Source: Pseudomonadota bacterium (lineage in GTDB: Bacteria > Pseudomonadota > Alphaproteobacteria > Sphingomonadales > Sphingomonadaceae). Taken from it: a stretch of 64,000 bases of DNA. The stretch lies in the NCBI GenBank assembly GCA_023400405.1, contig JAEXFD010000044.1, positions 1 through 64,000 on the forward strand, given 5' to 3'. Positions within the stretch are counted from its first letter, which is position 1. Each line of letters starts with the position of its first letter. The notes under the pieces were generated by a model. The model was not told where the DNA came from and did no database searches. It worked only from the letters and a program-made list of their open reading frames with translations. Below, piece after piece: positions 7,166-16,374 of the stretch. The position numbers and the translations under genes are program-made.

Positions 7166-9577
7166 GTGACCGCGGCGCTCCCCCCGATCCTGTCCGACTG
7201 GTTCGCGGCGCGCGGTTGGGCGCCGCGCCGGCACCAGCTGGATATGCTGGCGGCAGCCCGAGCCGGCCAGCACGCCCTGCTCGTGGCCCCAACCGGCGCC
7301 GGCAAGACGCTGTCGGGCTTCCTGCCGACGCTCGTCGACTTGATCGAGGCGCCCGCCGCGGGGCTGCATACGCTTTACATCTCGCCACTGAAGGCGCTCG
7401 CGGTCGATATCCAGCGCAACCTGCTGTCTCCGGTCGAGCAGATGGGCCTGCCGATCCGGGTCGAGACTCGCACCGGCGACACCTCGTGGGACCGCAAGCA
7501 CCGCCAGCGCGCCGATCCGCCGCAGATCCTGCTGACCACGCCCGAATCGCTGAGCCTACTGCTTTCCTATGAAGACAGCCTGACGATGTTCGCCGGGCTG
7601 AAGACGGTGGTGGTGGACGAGGTCCATGCCTTCGCCACCGGCAAGCGCGGCGACCTGCTCGCGCTCGCCATGGCACGGCTGCAGCGGTTCGCGCCGGGGC
7701 TTCGCCGCGTCGGCCTTTCGGCCACCGTCGCCGATCCCGACGGCTATCGCGCCTGGCTGGCGCCGCACGGCGACATCGACGCCGTCACGCTGGTCAAGGG
7801 CGAGAAGGGCGCCGATCCCGACATCGCGATCCTGCTGCCCGAGGGGCGCGTGCCCTGGGCCGGCCACTCGGCGGTCTATGCCATCCCCCAGGTGATGGCC
7901 GAGATCGAGACGCACAAGACGACGATCGTCTTCTGCAACACCCGCGGCCTGGCCGAGCTGGTGTTCCAGCAGCTCTGGAAGGTCAACGAGCTCAAGCTGC
8001 CGATCGGCGTGCATCACGGCAGCCTCAGCCTCGAAGCGCGCCAGCGCGCCGAACAGGCCGTGGCCGACGGCCAGCTGCGCGCGCTGGTCGCCACCGCCAG
8101 CCTCGATCTCGGCGTCGATTGGGGCGATGTCGATTGCGTCATCCAGATGGGCGCGCCCAAGGGCTCGTCGCGCCTGCTTCAGCGCATCGGCCGCGCCAAT
8201 CACCGGCTCGACGAGCCGAGCGAGGCGGTGCTCGTGCCCGGCAACCGCTTCGAATATCTCGAGGCGCGCGCCGCGCTCGATGCCGTGGAGCATGGCGAGC
8301 TCGATCCCGACGTCTTCCGCCCCGGCGCGCTCGACGTGCTCGCCCAGCACGTCATGGGCTGCGCCTGCGCCGCCCCGTTCGCAGCGGACGAGATGCTGGA
8401 GGAGGTGCGCGCGGCGCTCCCCTATTCTGCGCTTGAGCGGGAGACGTTCGAGCGCGTGCTCGGCTTCATCGCCGATGGCGGCTACAGCCTGCGCGCCTAT
8501 GACCGGTTCAAGCGGCTGACCCTGGGCAAGGACGGGCTGTGGCGGGTGACCAAGCCGGCCTTCATCGCGCAGCACCGGCTCAATGCCGGCATCATCGTCG
8601 AATCGCCGATGCTCGAAGTGCGCTTCAAGAACGGCCGGCGGCTGGGCAAGATCGAGGAATCCTTCGGCACGCAATTGTCGCCCGGCGACACCTTCGTCTT
8701 CGCCGGCCTGGCGCTGGAGGTCGAGCGCGTCGAGCTGACCGACCTGATCGTGCGGGCGACGGCCAAGAACGCGCGCTACATCTCCTACATGGGCGCGCGG
8801 CTGGCGATCACGTCGACGCTGGCCGATCGCGTCCGGCGATTCCTGCACGATTCGAGCGAATGGCCGCGCTTTCCCAAGGACGTGCAGGAGTGGCTGGAGA
8901 TGCAGGCGCGGCGATCGGCGCTGCCGGCGCCCTCCCAGCTGCTGGTCGAAACCTTCCCGCACGAGGGCAAGCACCATATGGTCGCCTACAGCTTCGAGGG
9001 CTGGAATGCGCACCAGTCGCTCGGCATGCTGATCACGCGGCGGATGGAGACGATGGGGCTGAAGCCGCTCGGCTTCGTCGCCAACGATTATGCGCTGGCG
9101 GTCTATGGCCTGGAGAAGATCGTCGATCCGCGGCCGCTCTTCTCGCCCGACATCCTCGAGCACGAGTTCGTCGATTGGGTGCAGCAATCGGCGCTGCTCA
9201 AGCGCGCGTTTCGCGAAGTGGCGATCATCGGCGGGCTGGTCGAGCGCCAGCATCCCGGCAAGAAGAAGACCGGGCGGCAGGTCACCTTCTCGACCGACCT
9301 GATCTATGACGTGCTGCGCAAATACGAGCCTGACCATCTGCTGCTGCGCGCCGCCTGGGCCGATGCGCGGGCGCGGATGACCGATGTCGGGCGGCTGGCC
9401 CACCTGCTCGATACCGCCGCCGACACGATGCTGCACATCGACATGCCGCGCGTCTCCCCGATGGCGGTGCCGGTGCTGATCATGATCGGCCGCGAGAGCC
9501 TGCCGCAGGGCATGGCGGAGGACGCGTTGCTGGCGGAAGCCGAGCACATTGCAGCGGAAGCGATGCGGCTCGACTAG
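7166..9577 (+). CDS. Ligase-associated Lhr-type DEXH-box helicase
   Basis: An 803-residue SF2 helicase of the Lhr-core type. Motif I is APTGAGKTLSG, motif II VVVDEVHAF, motif III LSATVAD, and motif VI QRIGRANHR. A winged-helix region and the Lhr-specific C-terminal domain follow. Length and motifs fit the ligase-associated DNA-damage-response helicase rather than the about 1500-residue long Lhr. I chose the GTG at 7166. It forms a divergent pair with the exonuclease at 6058-7053. Lhr-core proteins are 3'-5' translocases and are expected to act with the exonuclease and ligase in repair. Confidence 0.92.
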   Translation: MTAALPPILSDWFAARGWAPRRHQLDMLAAARAGQHALLVAPTGAGKTLSGFLPTLVDLIEAPAAGLHTLYISPLKALAVDIQRNLLSPVEQMGLPIRVETRTGDTSWDRKHRQRADPPQILLTTPESLSLLLSYEDSLTMFAGLKTVVVDEVHAFATGKRGDLLALAMARLQRFAPGLRRVGLSATVADPDGYRAWLAPHGDIDAVTLVKGEKGADPDIAILLPEGRVPWAGHSAVYAIPQVMAEIETHKTTIVFCNTRGLAELVFQQLWKVNELKLPIGVHHGSLSLEARQRAEQAVADGQLRALVATASLDLGVDWGDVDCVIQMGAPKGSSRLLQRIGRANHRLDEPSEAVLVPGNRFEYLEARAALDAVEHGELDPDVFRPGALDVLAQHVMGCACAAPFAADEMLEEVRAALPYSALERETFERVLGFIADGGYSLRAYDRFKRLTLGKDGLWRVTKPAFIAQHRLNAGIIVESPMLEVRFKNGRRLGKIEESFGTQLSPGDTFVFAGLALEVERVELTDLIVRATAKNARYISYMGARLAITSTLADRVRRFLHDSSEWPRFPKDVQEWLEMQARRSALPAPSQLLVETFPHEGKHHMVAYSFEGWNAHQSLGMLITRRMETMGLKPLGFVANDYALAVYGLEKIVDPRPLFSPDILEHEFVDWVQQSALLKRAFREVAIIGGLVERQHPGKKKTGRQVTFSTDLIYDVLRKYEPDHLLLRAAWADARARMTDVGRLAHLLDTAADTMLHIDMPRVSPMAVPVLIMIGRESLPQGMAEDALLAEAEHIAAEAMRLD

Positions 9578-9628
9578 ACGCATCGCGGAAACATTGCTGC
9601 GCAGCAGGCGAAGGTATAGGATCGCAGC

Positions 9629-10645
9629 ATGAAGAGAGTCGCCGCGCTCCTCTCGATCTTCCTCGCCGCTTCGGCGAGCGCGGCGCGCGACCGGCAAAAT
9701 CCGGCCAGCGGGCAGGATCCAGCAACCGTCTCGACCGACACGCCGGGCACGATCGACGCGACCCTGCTGGCGCTCGGCCAGCTCGATCAGCGGATGACCG
9801 TGCCGGTCGATGTCGGCAAGGCGGGGCCGTACAACTTCATCATCGACACCGGTGCCGAGCGCACCGTCATCGCGCGCGAGCTCGCCGGTTCGCTGCGCCT
9901 CGCCGCGGGAGCGCCGGTGCGGATGACGGCAATGACCGGCACCAGCCAGGTCGATACCGTGGTCGTGCCCAATCTGGCGATCGCCTCGATCGGCGAGCAG
10001 CACACGATCATCGCCCCTGCGCTGCAGGCAATCAACCTCGGCGCGATGGGCCTGCTCGGCATCGACACGCTGCAGAAGCACCGCATCACGATCGATTTCG
10101 AAAGGGGCACCATGGCCGTGATGCCCAGCCTCAAGCGCGGCGCCCGGGAACGGCGCGATCCCGACGAGATCGTCGTCACCGCCAAGAACCTGTTCGGCCA
10201 GCTGATCGTCACCGACGCCTATTACGGCAATACCCGCATCCAGGTCGTGCTCGACACCGGATCGCAAGTGACGATGGGAAATGCGGCGCTGCGGCGGCGG
10301 ATCGGCAAGCGCGGGCCGGCGCCCAAGCCGATCGTGCTGACCAGCGTCACCGGCGCCAAGGCGACGGCCGACTATACCCAGATCCCGGACATCTCGGTAG
10401 GCAAGGTCAAGTTCGGCGCGATGCCGGTCGCCTTTGCCGAGGTGGCGCCGTTCGAACGGTTCGGGCTGGTCAAGCGACCGGCGCTGATGCTCGGAATGGA
10501 CGCGCTACGCGCCTTCCGCCGGGTCGATATCGACTTTCCCAACCGCCAGGTGCGCTTCCTGATGCCGGAGTCGAAGGATTGGACCCCGCGAACGGGGTCG
10601 TTGATCCGCGGGTCGGCCGGCGCGTCGCCGATGCGAACCTTCTAG
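9629..10645 (+). CDS. Secreted retropepsin-like aspartic protease
   Basis: A 338-residue protein with a Sec signal peptide (about residues 1-20, ending ASASA). Two copies of the aspartyl protease active-site motif are present: IIDTGAERTVIA near residue 72 and VVLDTGSQVTMG near residue 208. It is therefore a single-chain double-lobe retropepsin-like protein, where retroviral enzymes have one lobe and dimerise. It probably acts in the periplasm; substrates are unknown. It starts 51 bases after the helicase gene and is followed by the mannitol dehydrogenase in the same direction. Confidence 0.8.
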   Translation: MKRVAALLSIFLAASASAARDRQNPASGQDPATVSTDTPGTIDATLLALGQLDQRMTVPVDVGKAGPYNFIIDTGAERTVIARELAGSLRLAAGAPVRMTAMTGTSQVDTVVVPNLAIASIGEQHTIIAPALQAINLGAMGLLGIDTLQKHRITIDFERGTMAVMPSLKRGARERRDPDEIVVTAKNLFGQLIVTDAYYGNTRIQVVLDTGSQVTMGNAALRRRIGKRGPAPKPIVLTSVTGAKATADYTQIPDISVGKVKFGAMPVAFAEVAPFERFGLVKRPALMLGMDALRAFRRVDIDFPNRQVRFLMPESKDWTPRTGSLIRGSAGASPMRTF

Positions 10646-10688
10646 CCCTGCATTGACTTTCCCCCGTACCGGGCGTTGACCGGGGGCG

Positions 10689-12122
10689 ATGACCAGCCTT
10701 TCGCGCGCCACGCTCGCTTCGCTGCCCGCCGGGATCGACCGGCCGGGGCATGATTCCGCCGCGATCCGCACGGGCATCGTCCATTTCGGCCCCGGCGCCT
10801 TCCACCGCGCGCACCAGGCCGCCTATATCGACGGGCTGCTCGACCAGGATCCCCGCTGGGGCATTGCTGCGGTCTCGTTGCGCAGCGCCGGCACGGTCGA
10901 GGCGCTCAAGGCGCAGGACGGGCTCTATGCGCTGGCGATCCTGGACCGCGATCCGGCGATGCGCGTGCTCGCCGCGCATTCCGAGGCGATCGGCCCGGGC
11001 GAACGCGCGCGGCTGAGGGCGCGGCTTGCCGATCCGGCGATGCGGATCGCGACGAGCACAGTGACCGAGAAGGGCTATTGCCTCGCCGCCGACGGCAATC
11101 TCGACTTCGCGCATCCCGACATCGCGCATGACCGCGCCCGTCCCACCGAGCCGGCCAGCCTGGTCGGCTGGATCGTCGCCGGCCTCGCCGATCGCCGCGC
11201 CGCCGGCACCCCGCCCTTCGCGATGCTGTGCTGCGACAACATGACCGGCAATGGCGAGAAGCTGCGCGCCGCCTGCATCGCCCTGGCGCGCGAATGGGAC
11301 GCCGGGCTGGCCGACTGGATCGAAGGCGAAGTGGCCTTCCCCAATTCGATGGTTGATTCGATCACCCCGGCCAGCGATCCGGCGTTCCTGGCGCAGGTCG
11401 CGCACAGCCTGCAGGTCGAGGACCGCGCGGCCGTGCAGCGCGAGCGGTTCGCGCAATGGGCACTCCAGCGCTTCGACCTGCCCGACGGGCCCGACCTTGC
11501 GGCGGCCGGCGTGACGCTGACTAGCGACGTCCATGGCTATGAACAGGCGAAGCTGCGCATCCTCAACGGCGCGCATTCGACGATCGCCTATGTCGGGCTT
11601 GCGCTCGGCCTCGAGACGGTGGCGGAGGCGATGGCCGATCCGGCGATCGAGGCGTTTATCGGACGGCTGGTCCATTCGGACATCGCGCTGTCGCTGAAGC
11701 CGGTCGAGGGCCTCGACGTGCAGCACTATGCGACCCAAGTGCTGGCGCGCTTCCGCAATCCCGCGATCCGCCACCTGCTCAGCCAGATCGCCTGGGACGG
11801 GTCGCAGAAGCTGCCCTATCGGTTGCTCGACACGATCCAGGACGAGCTCGACGCCGGGCGGCGGATCGATCGGCTCGCCGTGCCGATCGCGGCCTGGATC
11901 GCCTTTGCCCGCCGCAAGGCGCAGGCGCACGAGGCGATTACCGATCCCCTCGCCGACCTGCTCGCGCGCACCGCGCTCGACAGCGACGTCGCGCACAAGA
12001 TGCTCGACCTGCGCGAGGTCTTCCCCGAGCGGCTGGGCACCGATCCGCGCTTCCGCCACGCGGTGGCCGAGGCACTGCTGCCGTTCCTCGACGGCCATGT
12101 CGAGACGCTGCTGGCGCGGTAG
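10689..12122 (+). CDS. Mannitol/fructuronate dehydrogenase family oxidoreductase
   Basis: A 477-residue NAD(P)-dependent polyol/sugar-acid dehydrogenase of the long-chain mannitol dehydrogenase family. The Rossmann start FGPGAFHRAHQAAY is near residue 34, followed by TVTEKGYCL and the catalytic KxxxxNxxH-type motif in KLRILNGAHSTIAY. Family members oxidise D-mannitol, D-arabinitol or D-altronate or reduce D-fructuronate; I cannot tell which applies here. No sugar transporter or uronate pathway genes are nearby. It is convergent with hisZ, with 54 bases between the stops. Confidence 0.85.
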   Translation: MTSLSRATLASLPAGIDRPGHDSAAIRTGIVHFGPGAFHRAHQAAYIDGLLDQDPRWGIAAVSLRSAGTVEALKAQDGLYALAILDRDPAMRVLAAHSEAIGPGERARLRARLADPAMRIATSTVTEKGYCLAADGNLDFAHPDIAHDRARPTEPASLVGWIVAGLADRRAAGTPPFAMLCCDNMTGNGEKLRAACIALAREWDAGLADWIEGEVAFPNSMVDSITPASDPAFLAQVAHSLQVEDRAAVQRERFAQWALQRFDLPDGPDLAAAGVTLTSDVHGYEQAKLRILNGAHSTIAYVGLALGLETVAEAMADPAIEAFIGRLVHSDIALSLKPVEGLDVQHYATQVLARFRNPAIRHLLSQIAWDGSQKLPYRLLDTIQDELDAGRRIDRLAVPIAAWIAFARRKAQAHEAITDPLADLLARTALDSDVAHKMLDLREVFPERLGTDPRFRHAVAEALLPFLDGHVETLLAR

Positions 12123-12176
12123 GGATCACCCTATCCCCTTGCCCTAAGCTTGTCGTCGAAGAGCGGATCGTTGAGC

Positions 12177-13274
12177 CTAGGCCGGTTGCGGCGCGCCGTC
12201 GCGCAGGACGTGCGTGCACAATTGCGCCTCGGGCGTGTCGTCCGACTCCAGCGCGGCGACCGTGACCCAGCCTTCGGCGCGCAAGCGGGCGGCGAGGGCA
12301 GGCGGAGTGCCGAACGGCACGAAAAGCCGCCGCCGCTCGCCGGCACCGATACCGGTGTCGAGGATCGGATCGGCGAACAGCGAGAAGCCGACCGCGGCCT
12401 CCTCGCGGCCATTGCCATGGAGGATCGTATAGGTCCCGCCGCGGCCGATCTCGCCGCGCACGCCGCGGGCGAACAGCGAGAAGCCGAGCCAGCTCTGATA
12501 TTCGAAGCCGTGCCGCTCGGTGGGATCGAGGGTGAGCGCCACGTCGCCATCGATGCTCGCGGCGATTGCGGCAAGGCCGTCGAGCCGCGTGGCGAGACCC
12601 TTGCCGGCATCGATCGCGCGCAGCCGCGCCATCGCCGTATCGAACGGCCCGGCCGCCTCGATCAGCGGGAGATAGCTGGCGTCGATCGCGGTGACGCCGC
12701 CGGCATCCTTGGCATCGAGACGGTCGCGGAGGGTCTGCAGCGTCTCAGGGGCGAGCGATTCGGCAGCCAGGCGATCGACCAGGTCGGGCAGGGTGAAATC
12801 GACGGCCACGCCTTCGACGCCGGCGGCCCGAAGCGCCTCGATCGCGACATGGACGACTTCCTGCGCCGCCGCCACGGTGTCGAGGCCGATCAGCTCGCAG
12901 CCGATCTGGCGCATCGCGCGCAGCGGATCGAGCTCGGACGCGGCGAGCTTCATCACCGGTCCGGCGTAGGAAAGGCGCACCGGGCGGGGATGATGGCCCA
13001 TGCGGGTGGCGGCGATGCGGCCGACCTGGGCCGTGAGATCGGGGCGGATCGCCAGCGTGCGCTGCGAAACCGGATCGATGAAGCGCACCGCATCGCGCAG
13101 TCCGCCCGCCTTGAGCCGGGCACCGAGCTCATCGGCGAATTCGGCGAGCGGCGGATCGACCTGCTCATAGCCATAGCCGCGCGCGACACCGAGCACGCGC
13201 GCTTCGAGCCGCGCGGCGGCATCCGCCTCTGGGGGGAGGCGATCGTGGAAGCCTTCGGGTAACAATCCGCTCAT
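12177..13274 (-). CDS. hisZ: ATP phosphoribosyltransferase regulatory subunit HisZ
   Basis: A 365-residue HisRS-like protein that pairs with short-form HisG in the first step of histidine synthesis. The class II synthetase-like core is visible: LLPEGFHDRLPPEA at the start, RPDLTAQVGRIAATR (motif 2 region), and GRGGTYTILHGNGR late. The start at 13274 (MSGLLPEGFHD) is preferred over an in-frame ATG at 13328, because the extra N-terminus would run into the palindromic repeat at 13295-13375. hisG is not in the window. It lies downstream of serA on the same strand. Confidence 0.9.
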   Translation of the reverse strand: MSGLLPEGFHDRLPPEADAAARLEARVLGVARGYGYEQVDPPLAEFADELGARLKAGGLRDAVRFIDPVSQRTLAIRPDLTAQVGRIAATRMGHHPRPVRLSYAGPVMKLAASELDPLRAMRQIGCELIGLDTVAAAQEVVHVAIEALRAAGVEGVAVDFTLPDLVDRLAAESLAPETLQTLRDRLDAKDAGGVTAIDASYLPLIEAAGPFDTAMARLRAIDAGKGLATRLDGLAAIAASIDGDVALTLDPTERHGFEYQSWLGFSLFARGVRGEIGRGGTYTILHGNGREEAAVGFSLFADPILDTGIGAGERRRLFVPFGTPPALAARLRAEGWVTVAALESDDTPEAQLCTHVLRDGAPQPA

Positions 13275-13294
13275 CGCGCTCCCGTAGACCAAAG

Positions 13295-13375
13295 CGTCAT
13301 CCCGGCGAAAGCCGGGATCTCGTGCCACGCGCCGATCGCTCGCCGCCCGAGATCCTGACTTTCGTCAGGATGACG
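13295..13375. repeat. 81-bp composite palindromic repeat, copy 1 (3' side of serA)
   Basis: An element with two internal hairpins: ATCCCGGC-GAAA-GCCGGGAT at the left and, on the other strand, ATCCTGAC-GAAA-GTCAGGAT at the right; both have GAAA loops. The outer ends CGTCATCC/GGATGACG also pair. It matches the element at 14982-15062 at 79 of 81 positions in inverted orientation, so the two copies bracket serA. It lies between the serA stop and the hisZ start and may act as a bidirectional terminator. Confidence 0.92.
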
Positions 13376-13383
13376 CATGCGCG

Positions 13384-14961
13384 TCAGAACGCCAGCGCCA
13401 TCGCGGTCTTCACGCCGGGGAGGGCGCGGATCGTGGCGATGAGGTCGGGGCTGACGGCGCCATCGACTGAGAGCAGCAGCACCGCCTCGCCGCCGGCTTC
13501 GCGGCGGCCGAGGTGGAAGGTGCCGATATTCACGCCCGCCTCGCCGAGAGTCGTGCCGAGACGCCCGATGAAGCCGGGCGCGTCTTCGTTGACGATGTAG
13601 AGCATGTGGCCGGCGAGATCGGCCTCGACCTTGATGCCGAACAGCTCGACCAGGCGCGGCGCGGCATTGCCGAACAGCGTACCGGCCACCGAACGGTCGC
13701 CACCCTGGGTGCCCACCGTCACGCGCACCAGCGTGTGATAATCGCCCTCGCGATCATGCCGAACTTCGCGCACGTCGAGCCCGCGCTCCTTGGCAAGGAA
13801 GGGGGCGTTGACCATGTTCACCGTATCCGAATGGACGCGCATCAGCCCGGCGAGCACCGCGCCGGTGATCGGCTTCTGGTTCAGTTCGGCGGCGGCGCCT
13901 TCGACTTCGATCGCGATGTTTGACAGCTCGCCATGCGAGAGCTGGCCGACCAGGCTGCCGAGCTTTTCGGCGAGCGCCATGTACGGCTTCAGCCGCGGCG
14001 CTTCCTCGGCCGAGAGGCTGGGCATGTTGAGCGCATTGGTGACGCCGCCGGTGACGAGATAGTCGGCGAGCTGCTCGGCCACCTGGATCGCGACATTGAC
14101 CTGCGCCTCAGTGGTCGAGGCGCCGAGATGCGGGGTGGCGACGAAGTTGGGCGTGCCGAACAGCGGGTGCTCCTTGGCGGGCTCCACCGCGAACACGTCG
14201 AGCGCGGCGCCGGCGATATGGCCGTTCTCCAGCCCCTCCTTGAGCGCCGCCTCGTCGATCAGGCCGCCGCGCGCGCAATTGATGATGCGCACGCCGCGCT
14301 TGGTCTTGGCGAGGTTCTCGCGGCTCAGGATGTTGCGGGTCTGATCGGTGAGCGGGGTGTGCAGCGTGATGAAATCGGCGCGCAGGAGCAGATCGTCGAG
14401 GTTGACCTTCTCGACCCCCATCTCGATCGCCCGCTCGGGCGTGAGGAAGGGATCATAGGCGATCACCTTCATGCGCAGGCCGAGCGCGCGATCGGCGACG
14501 ATCGAGCCGATATTGCCGGCGCCGATCAGGCCGAGCGTCTTGCCGGTGAGCTCGACGCCCATGAACCGGTTCTTCTCCCACTTGCCGGCCTGGGTGGAGG
14601 CATCGGCCTCGGGCAACTGACGGGCGAGCGCGAACATCAGCGCGATGGCGTGTTCGGCGGTGGTGATCGAATTGCCGAAGGGCGTGTTCATCACGACCAC
14701 GCCGCGCGCCGAGGCGGCGGGGATGTCGACATTGTCGACGCCGATGCCGGCGCGGCCGACGACCTTCAAATTGGTCGCGGCTTCGAGGATTTCCTTGGTG
14801 ACCTTGGTCGAGCTGCGGATCGCCAGGCCGTCATAGTCGCCGATGATCGCCTTCAGCTCTTCGGGAGTCTTGCCGGTGATCTCGTCGACTTCGACGCCGC
14901 GCTCACGGAAGATCTGCGCGGCCTTGGGATCCATTTTGTCGGAAATGAGGACTTTGGGCAT
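13384..14961 (-). CDS. serA: D-3-phosphoglycerate dehydrogenase SerA
   Basis: A 525-residue enzyme for the first step of serine synthesis (3-phosphoglycerate to phosphohydroxypyruvate). The substrate domain begins MPKVLISDKMDPKAAQIF; the NAD-binding site is GKTLGLIGAGNIGSIVADRA near residue 145; RAGIGVDNVDIPAAS and NCARGGLIDEAAL mark the active site. Its length fits the long form with an intervening (ASB) domain and a C-terminal ACT domain starting near residue 450 (LYIVNEDAPGFIGRLG), so serine feedback is possible. It is downstream of serC with a repeat between them, and the gene is flanked by inverted 81-bp repeats. Confidence 0.97.
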   Translation of the reverse strand: MPKVLISDKMDPKAAQIFRERGVEVDEITGKTPEELKAIIGDYDGLAIRSSTKVTKEILEAATNLKVVGRAGIGVDNVDIPAASARGVVVMNTPFGNSITTAEHAIALMFALARQLPEADASTQAGKWEKNRFMGVELTGKTLGLIGAGNIGSIVADRALGLRMKVIAYDPFLTPERAIEMGVEKVNLDDLLLRADFITLHTPLTDQTRNILSRENLAKTKRGVRIINCARGGLIDEAALKEGLENGHIAGAALDVFAVEPAKEHPLFGTPNFVATPHLGASTTEAQVNVAIQVAEQLADYLVTGGVTNALNMPSLSAEEAPRLKPYMALAEKLGSLVGQLSHGELSNIAIEVEGAAAELNQKPITGAVLAGLMRVHSDTVNMVNAPFLAKERGLDVREVRHDREGDYHTLVRVTVGTQGGDRSVAGTLFGNAAPRLVELFGIKVEADLAGHMLYIVNEDAPGFIGRLGTTLGEAGVNIGTFHLGRREAGGEAVLLLSVDGAVSPDLIATIRALPGVKTAMALAF

Positions 14962-14981
14962 GACGTTTGCCTTTCTGCAAA

Positions 14982-15062
14982 CGTCATCCTGACGAAAGTC
15001 AGGATCTCGCGCGGCGAGCGAACGGCGCGTGGCACGAGATCCCGGCTTTCGCCGGGATGACG
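14982..15062. repeat. 81-bp composite palindromic repeat, copy 2 (5' side of serA)
   Basis: Reverse-complement copy of the element at 13295-13375, with two substitutions in 81 bases. It contains the same pair of GAAA-loop hairpins. It ends 3 bases before the serC stop codon (stop at 15065-15067) and begins 21 bases upstream of the serA start, so it occupies the whole serC-serA junction and must be transcribed if serC and serA form one transcript. Confidence 0.92.
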
Positions 15063-15064
15063 GA

Positions 15065-16225
15065 TTAGTTCGATTGACGGGCGGTCGCGTAGGCCCAGTC
15101 GAGCCAGGGGCCGAGCGCCTCGATATCGGCGGTGTCGACGGTGGCGCCGCACCAGATGCGCAGCCCCGCCGGGGCGTCGCGATAGCCGGCGATGTCGAAC
15201 GCGGCCTCTTCCTTTTCGAGCAGCCCGGCGAACTTCTTGATGAAGTCCGCATCGGCGCCCTCGACGGTGAGGCAGACCGAGGTCTTCGAGCGGATGCCGT
15301 GCAGCTCGGCGAGATGGCCGAGCCAGGGCCGCGCGGCGACGATCTTGTTCAGCGCATCGGCATTGGCATTCGCGCGGGCGATCAGCCCGTCGAGCCCGCC
15401 CAGCCCCTTGGCCCATTCGAGCGCGAAGATCGCGTCTTCGACCGCGAGCATCGAGGGGGTGTTGATCGTCTCGCCCTTGAACACGCCCTCGGCGAGCGCG
15501 CCCTTCGAGACGAGGCGGAAGACCTTGGGGAGCGGCCAGGCCGGGGTATATTCGGTGAGGCGCTGCACGGCGCGGGGGCCGAGGATCAGCACGCCATGCG
15601 CGCCCTCGCCGCCCAGCACCTTCTGCCAGGAGAAGGTGGCGACGTCGATCTTGTCCCAGGGCAGGTCATAGGCGAACACGGCCGAAGTCGCATCGGCGAA
15701 GCTCAGCCCTTCGCGGTCGGCAGGGATCCATTCGCCGTCGGGCACGCGCACGCCCGAAGTGGTGCCGTTCCAGGTGAACAGCACGTCGTCGGACCAATCG
15801 ACCTTGTCGAGATCGGGAAGCTGGCCGTAATCGGCGCGGATCACCGTCGGCTCGAGCTTCAATTGCTTGACGGCATCGGTGACCCAACCTTCACCGAAGC
15901 TTTCCCAGGCCAGCGTGGTGACGCCGCGTGCGCCGAGCATCGTCCACATCGCCATTTCGAAGGCGCCGGTGTCCGAGCCGGGAACGATGCCGATGCGATG
16001 CGTGTCGGGCAGGCGCAAAATCTCGCGCATCAGGTCGATGCAATATTGGAGGCGGTTCTTGCCCAGCTTCGAGCGGTGCGAGCGGCCGAGGCTCTGCGTC
16101 GCGAGCTTTTCGGGCGACCAGCCGGGAGGCTTGGCGCAGGGACCGGAGGAGAAATAGGGGCGTGCCGGCTTGGTAGCGGGCTTCGCAGGCGCAATGGTGG
16201 CGTCGGCGGCAATCGTATCAGTCAT
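15065..16225 (-). CDS. serC: Phosphoserine aminotransferase SerC
   Basis: A 386-residue PLP-dependent class V aminotransferase converting phosphohydroxypyruvate to phosphoserine. PYFSSGPCAKPPGWSPE at the N-terminus, the FTWNGTTSGVRVPDG segment and the PLP-lysine region VATFSWQKVLGGEGAHG identify the alphaproteobacterial SerC form. I chose the ATG at 16225 because AAGGAGAG at 16231-16238 provides a strong ribosome binding site; the first 25 residues are a low-complexity Ala/Pro/Lys leader. Upstream is a structured leader (16226-16300) that may control translation. Confidence 0.95.
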   Translation of the reverse strand: MTDTIAADATIAPAKPATKPARPYFSSGPCAKPPGWSPEKLATQSLGRSHRSKLGKNRLQYCIDLMREILRLPDTHRIGIVPGSDTGAFEMAMWTMLGARGVTTLAWESFGEGWVTDAVKQLKLEPTVIRADYGQLPDLDKVDWSDDVLFTWNGTTSGVRVPDGEWIPADREGLSFADATSAVFAYDLPWDKIDVATFSWQKVLGGEGAHGVLILGPRAVQRLTEYTPAWPLPKVFRLVSKGALAEGVFKGETINTPSMLAVEDAIFALEWAKGLGGLDGLIARANANADALNKIVAARPWLGHLAELHGIRSKTSVCLTVEGADADFIKKFAGLLEKEEAAFDIAGYRDAPAGLRIWCGATVDTADIEALGPWLDWAYATARQSN

Positions 16226-16300
16226 ATAGACTCTCCTTGCAGAGAGCACGCGCGGCGTTGGGACCGCGTGGCCCGCCGACGGCCCTAGCGGCGGCGGGCC
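16226..16300 (-). promoter_or_regulatory. Structured serC leader with ribosome-site hairpin
   Basis: Reading the minus strand, a 9-bp perfect hairpin (16292-16300 with 16270-16278, GC only) is followed just before the start codon by CTCTC-TGCAAG-GAGAG (16246-16231). The second hairpin folds the AAGGAGAG ribosome site into its loop and 3' arm, 5 bases before the ATG. A serC-associated RNA motif is known upstream of serC in alphaproteobacteria; this layout is compatible, but I cannot match its consensus. TTGACT at about 16306-16311 could be the -35 element. Confidence 0.5.
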
Positions 16301-16374
16301 GAAAGTCAATTGCGTTCGATTGCGGATGGCGGCGGCTAGGCGGCATTGCCCATCGCGCGTTATGCTGCGCGCCG

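Noticed and set aside
7556..10267. Long minus-strand frame opposite the Lhr-type helicase and the protease gene
   Set aside because: It spans two real genes and their intergenic region; sequence is typical of a shadow frame.
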